14,624 bases of DNA, from assembly GCA_039917655.1 (NCBI GenBank), contig JBDSJC010000221.1:1-14624 (forward strand), written 5' to 3'. The translations under genes were made by a program, and so were the position numbers. The notes beneath the pieces are model-generated. The model had not been told where the DNA came from. It ran no database searches and worked only from the letters and a program-made list of their open reading frames with translations. How positions within the stretch are numbered: the first letter of the stretch is position 1; every line of letters begins with the position of its first letter. This DNA is from PNKC01 sp039917655 (GTDB lineage: Bacteria; Chloroflexota; Dehalococcoidia; Tepidiformales; Tepidiformaceae). Of the stretch, positions 1 to 6,637 are shown one piece after another.

Positions 1-170
1 ACCGAGGCGCCGGGACGTTGGGATGCTGGGGGTTGGATCTGTCTCCATCTAAAGGCGCCACTTATGGTCTCCGCCAGCAGACGTGGCCATGACAGATGAC
101 GTACCGCGGGTCGCTGGCCGGGCGCCGGGCGGTCTATGATGCGGCATCTCGGGCGGCCGGAAGTAGATCG

Positions 171-1355
171 ATGACAGACCAGACCATCCGCGGGCGGACA
201 GCGATCGCCGGGCTCGGCGAGACGCGGTACTACAAGCGCGGCGCCGCACCCGATCCAGAATTCAAAATGACCCTGGACGCGATCAAGCTGGCCGCTGATG
301 ACGCCGGAATCGACGTCCGCGACATCGACGGCTTTGCGTCGTTCAGCAACGACCGCAACGACCCGGCGCACATCGCGGCGGCGCTGGGGACGAAAAGCGT
401 TGGGTTCAGCAACATGTTCTGGGGTGGCGGCGGCGGCGGCGGCTCGGGCGCCGTCGCGAACGCAGCGGCGGCGGTGGCCGCGGGCTATTGCGATATCGCA
501 GTGGCGTACCGGGGGTTGGCACAAGGCCAATTCGGCCGCTTTGGTCAGGGCAGCACGTCGCGTACGGTCGCGGGGGCTGCGGCGTTCACTCATCCATACG
601 GCCTGATGTCGCCGGCGCAAACGTTTGCGATGCGCGTCCGCCGTTTCATGCACGAACACGGTGTGCAGCAAGAAGCGCTGCGGTCCGTAGCCCTGGCCAG
701 CTACCATCACGCCCAGTACAACCCGCGGGCAGTAATGCACGGGAGACCGTTGAACACCGAGGACTACGACAATTCGCGCTGGATCGTCGAGCCGTTTCAC
801 CTGTTCGATTGCTGCCAGGAGAACGACGGTGCGGCAGCCGTGATCGTCACGTCCGCGGAGCGCGCCCGAGATATGAAGCAGGCGCCCGCCTATATCCTCG
901 GGGCCGCCCAGGGCAGCGATTTTCGCCAGGCAGCGACGGTCCACAACGCGCCTGATTACGCGACATCGAACTTCAAGACGCTCTCTCCCCGCCTGTACGC
1001 GATGGCCGGCGTAGGCCCCAAGGACGTTGAGGTGCTACAGAGTTACGAGAACTTCACCGGCGGAGTAATGATGAGCATCGTGGAGGCGGGATTCTGTGAG
1101 CCCGGCGAAGTCAACGAGTTCTTCGACCTCAAGACCTTCCGCTTTGACGGCGGGCGGCTCCCGCTCAACACCAGCGGCGGCAACCTGGCTGAGTGCTACA
1201 TGCACGGCCTGGAGTTGATCACCGAAGCCGTCCGCCAGATCCGCGGGACCTCGCCCTGCCAGGTGAAGCCCGAGGTCAATGTCTCGATGGTCACCTCCGG
1301 GCCGATGGTGCAACCAGTGAGCAGCCTGATCCTTGGGCGAGAGGCGAATCGATGA
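171..1355 (+). CDS. thiolase-fold CoA-thioester enzyme (lipid-transfer/retro-aldolase-like)
   Basis: This 394-residue protein has the thiolase fold. The C-terminal signature LPLNTSGGNLAE (residues 330-341) and a DCCQENDGAAAV segment (213-224) support this. Where a true thiolase carries its nucleophilic Cys there is a Gly run (85-91), and the thiolase GHP motif is replaced by CYMHG (342-346). This pattern is known from the Cys-less 'lipid-transfer protein' branch, which includes the steroid side-chain retro-aldolase Ltp2. Tyr292 (SYENFT) and Tyr343 fall where Ltp2 has its functional tyrosines; that match is from memory and has not been aligned. I infer C-C cleavage or formation on an acyl-CoA, substrate unknown, in the cytoplasm. 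The start at 171 is chosen because GGAAG (159-163) sits 7 bases upstream; the frame stays open to 96, but that extension lacks family features. The next gene overlaps by ATGA. The family call is firm, the reaction is not. Confidence 0.88.
   Translation: MTDQTIRGRTAIAGLGETRYYKRGAAPDPEFKMTLDAIKLAADDAGIDVRDIDGFASFSNDRNDPAHIAAALGTKSVGFSNMFWGGGGGGGSGAVANAAAAVAAGYCDIAVAYRGLAQGQFGRFGQGSTSRTVAGAAAFTHPYGLMSPAQTFAMRVRRFMHEHGVQQEALRSVALASYHHAQYNPRAVMHGRPLNTEDYDNSRWIVEPFHLFDCCQENDGAAAVIVTSAERARDMKQAPAYILGAAQGSDFRQAATVHNAPDYATSNFKTLSPRLYAMAGVGPKDVEVLQSYENFTGGVMMSIVEAGFCEPGEVNEFFDLKTFRFDGGRLPLNTSGGNLAECYMHGLELITEAVRQIRGTSPCQVKPEVNVSMVTSGPMVQPVSSLILGREANR
426..443 (+). repeat. (GGC)6 trinucleotide tract
   Basis: Six perfect GGC units encode part of the polyglycine stretch in the thiolase-fold protein. 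Glycine-rich sequence is normal at this place in the Cys-less branch, but the perfect codon repeat is prone to slippage in multiples of three. Confidence 0.85.
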
Positions 1356-1828
1356 GCGGTGCGCGGCGAATGTCCGATACTGAGTTGGGAACGCATTACT
1401 TGCCCGCCGGGCTGCCCGCACCGGCTCCCTACCCCGAAGGCCTGGCGGCCGAGTATTGGGAAGCAAACCGCCGCCACGAACTCGTCGTGCAGCGTTGCAC
1501 TGCCTGCCGGGCATGGCAATGGGGCCCGGAGTTCATCTGCAACGAGTGCCATTCAGATGCACTGACTTACGAGACCATCGGCGGGCGCGGAAAGATCTAC
1601 AGCTGGGAGCGGTCGTGGTATCCGGTCCACCCGGCGCTGCAATCCGGCGTGCCGTACGTGGTGGTGCTCGTCGAACTGCCTGAGGCAGGGAACGTGCGGA
1701 TGGTTGGCAACCTCCTTGGAGACCCCCAGCAGGAGGTGGTGATCGGCTCGAAGGTGGAAGCGGTGTTCGAAGACCACAACGACGCCGATCCTCCGTTCAC
1801 GCTCGTGCAATGGCGGATCGGCGAGTAG
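1352..1828 (+). CDS. DUF35 OB-fold / zinc-ribbon protein, partner of the thiolase-fold enzyme
   Basis: This 158-residue protein has the usual stand-alone DUF35 layout: an N-terminal helix region, a rubredoxin-like zinc ribbon (C49-x2-C52-x10-C63-x2-C66) and a C-terminal OB-fold (about 77-155). DUF35 proteins are known partners of thiolase-fold enzymes, for example ChsH2 DUF35 with Ltp2, BbsA with BbsB, and the archaeal HMG-CoA synthase complex, where they help bind the CoA substrate. The start ATG overlaps the stop of the preceding gene (ATGA), with AGAGG 7 bases upstream (1340-1344), so the two products are probably made in equal amounts as a complex. An internal ATG at 1370 is a possible alternative start. 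It is a single-domain form, not fused to a MaoC hydratase as ChsH2 is. The family call is confident; the substrate is unknown. Confidence 0.9.
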   Translation: MSGARRMSDTELGTHYLPAGLPAPAPYPEGLAAEYWEANRRHELVVQRCTACRAWQWGPEFICNECHSDALTYETIGGRGKIYSWERSWYPVHPALQSGVPYVVVLVELPEAGNVRMVGNLLGDPQQEVVIGSKVEAVFEDHNDADPPFTLVQWRIGE

Positions 1829-1845
1829 CCCGAGTCCCGGGAAGT

Positions 1846-1861
1846 GGGTCGCAATGCCTCG
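1846..1861 (+). repeat. copy 1 of a 16-base near-perfect direct repeat
   Basis: GGGTCGCAATGC followed by CTCG recurs at 4985-5000 with one mismatch. The two copies bracket the minus-strand GGDEF-EAL gene. This copy lies in the 165-base gap between two convergent stops (1829-1993), which otherwise holds only weak hairpins (1910-1925 and 1932-1958) without T-runs. A match of this length can arise by chance in a window of this size. Confidence 0.3.
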
Positions 1862-1993
1862 TTTAGGCGCTGACCGTTCCTTGGTCGCTGTTATCGAATC
1901 GGCGGGCGAGATGATCATTCTCATCCCAGAAGGCGCGAAGGCGGTTTCCAATCGCGCCGACTGGGGCCGCGGTTCGACATCTGATGCACGGTT

Positions 1994-3382
1994 TCAAGCC
2001 GCATTTGTTACCGCGGTATTCCGGAGTAGTTCGGAGAACGGGACTGGCTTCCCGATATGGTAGCCTTGAGCCATATCGACCCCGTATTCCACAAGTAGTC
2101 GTAACGTCTCGTCGTCTCCGACGAACTCCGCGATAGTTTGACTGCCGAGCCCGCGAGCCACGGCCACCATGGCTTTCACGAGATGCTGGTCAACCACGTC
2201 TGTTGGAAGGTTACGAATAAAGCTTCCATCGATCTTCACGTAGTCAACTTGCAGGCGTTTCAAGTAATAGAAGGACGAGACTCCGGCGCCGAAATCGTCA
2301 ATTGCGAAGCGGCAACCGAGATCGTTGAGGCTCTTAATGAACTTGCAGGCTTCGTCCATGTCCGCGATCGCCGCCGTTTCCGTAATTTCAAGAATCAGGC
2401 TGCTGGGGTCTATTCCCGTCTGCTCGAGTTCTTGTGTGATGAGTGCTACCAGCGAGGCGTCCTGGAAGGCGAGCCCCGAGATGTTGACGGAGAATCGTGG
2501 CGTTGCGCATCTCCCGTTGTGCGCCGCGATAAGGCGTATGCCGTTGATTACCACCCATCGGTCGATTGCATGGATGAGTCCCGAGCGCTCTGCAACAGGG
2601 AGGAACGCCTCAGGCAAGACAATCTCCCCGTCAGTGCCACGCATGCGCAAAAGTAGCTCATACTGGACTGCGCCATTCGCCAGGGAACGAATGGGTTGGG
2701 CATAGAGCATGAACCCGTCGTCGTTGAGAGCGTTGCGAATGCGCTGTTCCCACGTGATCTTGGATAGTACCTCCACTTCGACGTCATGCTCCGGGTCATA
2801 GAGGTGCACACCGTCGCCGCCATGCCCCTTCGTCCTGTACATGGCGAAGTCCGCATGAGCGATCAACTCATCGGGTTGGCTGCCGTGGTCGGGCAGAAGC
2901 GCTACGCCGACACTCGCCGTGACTGAGACGACCTGCCCGTTCAAGATCAAGCGGTGCTTGCGGAACTCCTCGCACACTGACTGAGCCACAGCGAGGGCTT
3001 CCTCTTCCCCCGCATGGCGGAGGAGCACGCCGAATTCATCTCCGCCGAGCCGCGCCACGGAATCCGTTTCACGGACCTGGCCCTTGAGCAACTGGGCGAT
3101 GCTGATCAGCAACCGATCGCCTGCGGGGTGGCCCAGGGTGTCGTTCACTCCTTTGAAGCCATCGATGTCGAGAAACAGTAACGCTCCGTGAGACTGGTAT
3201 CGCCAGGCTTGGGCAACTTCGCGATCGAGCTCCTCCTCGAAGCGCCGCCGGTTAAGGAGCCCAGTCAGAGAGTCGTGGGCGGCCAGAAAGACGAGCTGGC
3301 GTTCCATTTGCTTCCGCATGGTCACGTTTGCGAATGATGCTGGCAAGGCCGACCGTCTGCCCCTGCGCGGAACGGATCGCAA
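1994..3382 (-). CDS. GGDEF-EAL half of a frameshifted c-di-GMP turnover protein
   Basis: This open frame carries the C-terminal catalytic half of the sensor encoded by the adjoining frame (3252-4721). The first 18 residues, starting from a TTG at 3382, are an artefact of reading through the PAS2 region; genuine sequence begins at NVTMRKQME (residue 19, base 3328). A diguanylate cyclase domain has an intact GGDEF (113-117) and an RETD inhibitory site five residues before it (104-107). The EAL phosphodiesterase domain follows (about 205-450) with ELL for EAL (242-244), Asn300, Glu332, DD at 362-363, Lys383 and Glu419. The usual second Glu of ExVE is Gly422. Both synthesis and hydrolysis of c-di-GMP are therefore possible, with the hydrolase activity less certain. 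It runs convergently to the DUF35 gene. It is not expected to be translated alone, since no credible start or ribosome site is seen. Confidence 0.85.
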   Translation of the reverse strand: MRSVPRRGRRSALPASFANVTMRKQMERQLVFLAAHDSLTGLLNRRRFEEELDREVAQAWRYQSHGALLFLDIDGFKGVNDTLGHPAGDRLLISIAQLLKGQVRETDSVARLGGDEFGVLLRHAGEEEALAVAQSVCEEFRKHRLILNGQVVSVTASVGVALLPDHGSQPDELIAHADFAMYRTKGHGGDGVHLYDPEHDVEVEVLSKITWEQRIRNALNDDGFMLYAQPIRSLANGAVQYELLLRMRGTDGEIVLPEAFLPVAERSGLIHAIDRWVVINGIRLIAAHNGRCATPRFSVNISGLAFQDASLVALITQELEQTGIDPSSLILEITETAAIADMDEACKFIKSLNDLGCRFAIDDFGAGVSSFYYLKRLQVDYVKIDGSFIRNLPTDVVDQHLVKAMVAVARGLGSQTIAEFVGDDETLRLLVEYGVDMAQGYHIGKPVPFSELLRNTAVTNAA

Positions 3383-4721
3383 ATACGGACACGGAGAGTG
3401 CCAATTCGTTCCCGCCCGGCAACGGGATTTCGGTCTCGAAGGACTCGACTGGTTCTCCTCGCCTGGTTCGACCGAGCGCCTCTTCGACGGCCTGCCCGTG
3501 CCCAGGAAGGATCTCCTTCAACTGGCGGCCCATGACGTCCGCCGCTTTTTGGTCCGTGAACTCCTCGGCGGCCGTGTTCCACGTTACGATCGCACCTTCG
3601 AGGTCAATGCCGACCACCATGTCATCCGAGGATTGAACAATCGCTCCCAGCCGCGAGACGGCGATCTCCGCCTCCTTCCGTTCTGTGATGTCGAACATCA
3701 CGCCACGAAGCCGCGTTGGGATCCCGTCGTTGCCCTCGACTCGAACGAGATCCCTGAACCAAACCGTGCGACCGTCAACGGCGATCATCCGGAATTCAAG
3801 ATAATGGTCTCTCATCTCGGCCGTCGCGGTCGCGCAGGCCTCGCTGGTCCCGTCGCGGTCATCTGGGTGCATGTGGTCCACCCAAAATCCCGGCGTTTTC
3901 ACCCAATCTTCAGTTGGATAGCCCAGCAGCCGCTCCGCCTGTTCACTCACAAACGTGAACTGAACCGTCGCGGGGTTGGCTTCCCAGACAATGGCCTCAA
4001 CCGAATGGACCAGATCTTCGAACTCTCGCTCCGAAACAGCAAGCCGGTGGCCTTGGCGACGAATGACGCCCACTCCCTGGGCCATCACGAGAAGCGCCAA
4101 GTAGAAGGCCCCAAGGCCTCCACCCAACGTCAGCAGCACGTATCGCCGCATGATGGCGACCTGCTGTGCGACCGGCTCGTAAATCTGGTAGATCTCGAAC
4201 GCCCCTGCCGGTTGCGTGGTACCCGGGAAGATCAGCGGAGTGTAGATCTCCAGGAGTGTTCCGCGGTTCGCCTCCGATTGGTTCTCAGCTCCCAAGGCAG
4301 ATAGCCGGTCTGACGAAGTTACCCCGAGCAGTGCCTGTTGGAGTTCGTCATCCGGCGGAAACTGGCGACCTATGATCGCCGGATCGTCCGCATAAATCAC
4401 TCGACCGTCTGGAGCCCAGATTTTGATCCGGGCAGTCCGCGCCGAGACCACGCTTTCCCGCACAAAACGGTCCAATTCAGCCAACCTCTCGCCTTGGAGG
4501 GGGGCGCTCATATCCTCTGGCTTCAGCACGAACAGAACGCGACGCGCCACGGTGTCCCGTGCTTCGGCTTCCGCCGAGTGCAGGTTCGCATCGACGATTG
4601 CATTGGTGAGCACGGTCACCAGTAGGTAGCCAGCCGCGACGACGACCAGGGAGGCCACGATGGCAAACCGCCAGGTTGGCCCAATCCGCGTGAGGATTCT
4701 TTGCATTCGGGTGGGGGCCAC
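3252..4721 (-). CDS. membrane sensor and PAS-PAS half of the frameshifted GGDEF-EAL protein
   Basis: This is the N-terminal half of a c-di-GMP signalling protein. It has a transmembrane segment at residues 19-40, an extracytoplasmic sensor region at 41-193, a second transmembrane segment at 194-214, a PAS/PAC domain at 232-349 ending FDITERK, and a second PAS at about 353-464 ending LASIIR. From Lys465 the frame departs from the family pattern and stops at 3252. Shifting by one base in the AAA at 3327-3329 joins IIR to NVTMRKQME, a typical PAC-to-GGDEF linker, and restores a protein of about 908 residues. The listed start is GTG at 4721. ATG at 4706 is equally plausible, because GGAAGG abuts the GTG but lies 14 bases before that ATG. 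The ligand is unknown. An indel in the assembly or a recent inactivating mutation would both explain the split. Confidence 0.85.
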   Translation of the reverse strand: MAPTRMQRILTRIGPTWRFAIVASLVVVAAGYLLVTVLTNAIVDANLHSAEAEARDTVARRVLFVLKPEDMSAPLQGERLAELDRFVRESVVSARTARIKIWAPDGRVIYADDPAIIGRQFPPDDELQQALLGVTSSDRLSALGAENQSEANRGTLLEIYTPLIFPGTTQPAGAFEIYQIYEPVAQQVAIMRRYVLLTLGGGLGAFYLALLVMAQGVGVIRRQGHRLAVSEREFEDLVHSVEAIVWEANPATVQFTFVSEQAERLLGYPTEDWVKTPGFWVDHMHPDDRDGTSEACATATAEMRDHYLEFRMIAVDGRTVWFRDLVRVEGNDGIPTRLRGVMFDITERKEAEIAVSRLGAIVQSSDDMVVGIDLEGAIVTWNTAAEEFTDQKAADVMGRQLKEILPGHGQAVEEALGRTRRGEPVESFETEIPLPGGNELALSVSVFAIRSAQGQTVGLASIIRKRDHAEANGTPARLSGRPRLSDWAP

Positions 4722-4984
4722 CTTCCGTTATCGTCTCGTTTGGCAGCCATGCTCACGGAGCGGAGGGCCAAGCTTCCGCTCTCCGCTGCTCCAAGTATCG
4801 GCAGCCTGCATCGAGGTCTTGAGCGACGCTCGGTGTGGACGTCCGCGGCCCGGCGGAACGCTCGCGTCGCTTTTGAGCCAGCACACCGGTTACACGGGCG
4901 CAGACCCCGAAACAGGTCGGTGGAGTCCGACCCTGTTGCATGGTGGCAGAGTGCCGAATAGGGCAGGCCCGGAACGATGGTGGC

Positions 4985-5000
4985 GGGTCGCAATGCTTCG
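4985..5000 (+). repeat. copy 2 of the 16-base near-perfect direct repeat
   Basis: GGGTCGCAATGC is identical to 1846-1857, and the next four bases (TTCG against CTCG) differ once. Both copies are preceded by a CCCGG(G)AA string at slightly different distance. Chance similarity is possible. Confidence 0.3.
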
Positions 5001-5010
5001 CGCGGCGGAA

Positions 5011-5016
5011 TAGAAT
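5011..5016 (+). promoter_or_regulatory. candidate -10 box (TAGAAT) of a leaderless transcript
   Basis: TAGAAT matches TATAAT at 5 of 6 positions and ends 8 bases before the GTG at 5025. No good -35 is seen (TCGCAA at 4988-4993, 3 of 6). No Shine-Dalgarno sequence is present before GTG 5025 or ATG 5028, which fits transcription beginning at or near the start codon. Confidence 0.35.
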
Positions 5017-5024
5017 GCCCGGCA

Positions 5025-5372
5025 GTGATGGGTTCAATAACCGTGCGCTGGCCCGCAGACCTGAACGAGCATGGCGCACCCCTGCTCTGGTTCGGCAGCT
5101 GGCTGACCGGCAGCACCGGCGCCGAGGGCAGCTGGTTCTACAGCGGCCGCGGCGGCGAGTTCGCCGAGTATCCTGTCCCCGCCGAAGCCACCGGGCTGCG
5201 CATTCGGCGCTGGCCGAACGAGGGACTCGACGCCGAATACTCCGATGTCATCGCCATCGAGAGACTGACCGAACTCCACCCTTCGGCGCTCGATTTCGAT
5301 GCGCCCCAGCCGTTCAGCTGGATCACCGCCGGACAACGCGCCCAGCCCAATGCTCCTGGAGGCCCCGCATGA
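5025..5372 (+). CDS. small unknown protein coupled to the amidohydrolase
   Basis: I do not recognise this protein of about 115 residues. It has no signal peptide, membrane segment or Cys. It is rich in Trp and aromatic residues (RWPADLNE, WFGSWLTG, SWFYSG, RIRRWPNEG), acidic to neutral, and ends in a Pro/Ala/Gly tail. Its stop overlaps the amidohydrolase start (ATGA), and the GGAGG serving that gene lies inside its 3' end, so the two are translationally coupled and probably act together. I favour the GTG at 5025 (or ATG 5028) because TAGAAT stands 8 bases upstream; an ATG at 4977 in the same frame is the alternative. A subunit, chaperone or small binding protein for the amidohydrolase is possible, but nothing in the sequence decides it. 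Confidence 0.62.
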   Translation: MMGSITVRWPADLNEHGAPLLWFGSWLTGSTGAEGSWFYSGRGGEFAEYPVPAEATGLRIRRWPNEGLDAEYSDVIAIERLTELHPSALDFDAPQPFSWITAGQRAQPNAPGGPA

Positions 5373-6631
5373 CCACTCTCGAACGGACGGACATCGAAAC
5401 GCTGAGTCCAGTCGAACGCAGCGAACACTTCAATTCCCACCGCTACGAAACTCCGGGTCACGAAGGCTGGCCTCGCGTGGCTACACCCGGGTCGCCCGCG
5501 AAGTTCCTCATGATCTCCGCCGATTGCCACGTCAACGAGCCCCCGAATCTCTGGGTGGAGCGCATCGAGGAGAAGTACCGCCACCGGCTACCGCGAATTG
5601 AGGTCGATGCGGAGGGCGTGAAGTGGTCGGTAGTTGAGGGCTACCACCCGGTGAAGATTCGCGACCTGAAGATGGAGGGCGAAGACCAGGAACGCGCCCG
5701 CGTGGGCAAGAGCGACCCGGCTGAGCGACTACGAGACCAGGCGCGTGACGGGGTGGACGCTGAAGTGATCTTCCCGAATCGCGGCCTACAGATGTGGGCC
5801 ACTCCTGACCCCTTGTTCGCGCAGGCGATGTGCCGCGTCTACAACGATTGGACGTGGGAGGTGTTCGGCGAGCACTACGACCGCATGCGACCCCTTGCCT
5901 GCATCGCTACCGGCGATATTCCGAGCGCAATCGCCGAGATCGAACGCGCCGCCGGGCTGGGGTTCCGCGGGCTGAGCCTGCCGTGCAAGCCGATGTGGGG
6001 GCCGGGAGGTTCTGAGGATCTGAACTACAACCTGCCGGAATTCGACCCGTTGTGGGCCTGCATCCAGGACCTGGACCTGCCGTTCACGTTCCACGTCTCA
6101 ACGGGCAAGGACCCCCGAGCAGCGCGCGGCAACGGAGGCGCGGTGATCAATTACGTGATCCATTCCCTCGCGCCGACGGCAGAGCCGATTGTGAATCTCT
6201 GCTCCTCGGGCGTGCTCGATCGCTTCCCGTCGCTGCGCTTCGCCAGCATCGAGGCCGGCATCGGATGGGTCCCGTGGATGCTGCGCGCCATGGATGAGGC
6301 CTACGAACACCATCACTTCTGGGCGTTTCCGAAGTTGAAGATGTTGCCGAGCGACTACTACCGCCAGCACTGCTTCGCCTCGTTCCAGGAGGACCCGCCG
6401 GGAATCGACCTGCTGCGCGAGTACAACCTCGGCGACAACTTCATGTGGGCGAACGACTACCCCCACCACGAGGGGTCATGGCCGCACTCGGAGCAGGCGA
6501 TCGAACGGACCATGAGCCGCCTCAGCGATGAGGAGCGGGCGAAGGTGCTCGGCCTGAACGCCGCGCGATTCTTCGGATTCGATGCTGAGCGGCTGGTGGC
6601 GAACCGGGATGCGGGGCCTGCGCGGGCCTAA
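5369..6631 (+). CDS. amidohydrolase-2 family metal-dependent hydrolase/decarboxylase
   Basis: This 420-residue TIM-barrel protein belongs to the amidohydrolase-2 (ACMSD-like) family. Visible metal and catalytic residues are D52-C-H54 at the end of the first strand (SADCHVNEP), His242 in FHVSTG, Glu295 in SIEAGIGW and Asp363 in NDYPHHEGSWP. The family includes hydrolases and non-oxidative decarboxylases of aromatic or cyclic acids, and the sequence does not say which this is. An N-terminal extension of about 45 residues precedes the barrel. The ATG at 5369 is well supported by GGAGG at 5358-5362, 6 bases upstream, and by the ATGA overlap with the small gene before it. The frame stays open to 4940, but that upstream part is the shadow of the small gene. 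Its stop lies 6 bases from the convergent CoA-transferase stop, so the two 3' ends meet. Confidence 0.92.
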   Translation: MTTLERTDIETLSPVERSEHFNSHRYETPGHEGWPRVATPGSPAKFLMISADCHVNEPPNLWVERIEEKYRHRLPRIEVDAEGVKWSVVEGYHPVKIRDLKMEGEDQERARVGKSDPAERLRDQARDGVDAEVIFPNRGLQMWATPDPLFAQAMCRVYNDWTWEVFGEHYDRMRPLACIATGDIPSAIAEIERAAGLGFRGLSLPCKPMWGPGGSEDLNYNLPEFDPLWACIQDLDLPFTFHVSTGKDPRAARGNGGAVINYVIHSLAPTAEPIVNLCSSGVLDRFPSLRFASIEAGIGWVPWMLRAMDEAYEHHHFWAFPKLKMLPSDYYRQHCFASFQEDPPGIDLLREYNLGDNFMWANDYPHHEGSWPHSEQAIERTMSRLSDEERAKVLGLNAARFFGFDAERLVANRDAGPARA

Positions 6632-6637
6632 CGTGCT

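Larger units (their letters stand above)
4722..5024. other. intergenic region between divergent genes
   Basis: About 300 bases separate the start of the PAS-GGDEF-EAL gene (minus) from the small unknown gene (plus). No protein frame here has family features; the frames that cross it give arginine- and serine-rich shadow translations. It holds the second copy of the 16-base repeat and a -10-like TAGAAT next to the plus-strand gene. On the minus side GATAAC lies 5 bases before GTG 4721, without a convincing -35. Confidence 0.6.

Noticed and set aside
135..140. TATGAT as -10 box of the thiolase-fold gene
   Set aside because: It matches 5 of 6, but nothing like TTGACA lies 16-18 bases upstream, so it is not listed as a promoter.
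1932..1958. GGCGCG/CGCGCC inverted repeat as a terminator between convergent genes
   Set aside because: The loop is 15 bases and no T-run follows on either strand.
1854..2063. A small plus-strand frame after the DUF35 gene
   Set aside because: It runs into the antisense of the GGDEF-EAL gene, has no ribosome site and no recognisable features.
3316..3335. Programmed ribosomal frameshift site
   Set aside because: Only AAA is present, with no slippery heptamer, nearby stop or evident stimulatory structure; an indel is simpler.
3318..4304. A 328-codon plus-strand open frame
   Set aside because: It lies antisense to the PAS region, whose translation shows clear domains; this one is rich in Arg, Pro and His and has no family features.
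4940..5368. Upstream extension of the amidohydrolase frame
   Set aside because: The 143 extra codons are out of frame with the small unknown gene and Arg-rich; GGAGG at 5358-5362 marks the true start at 5369.
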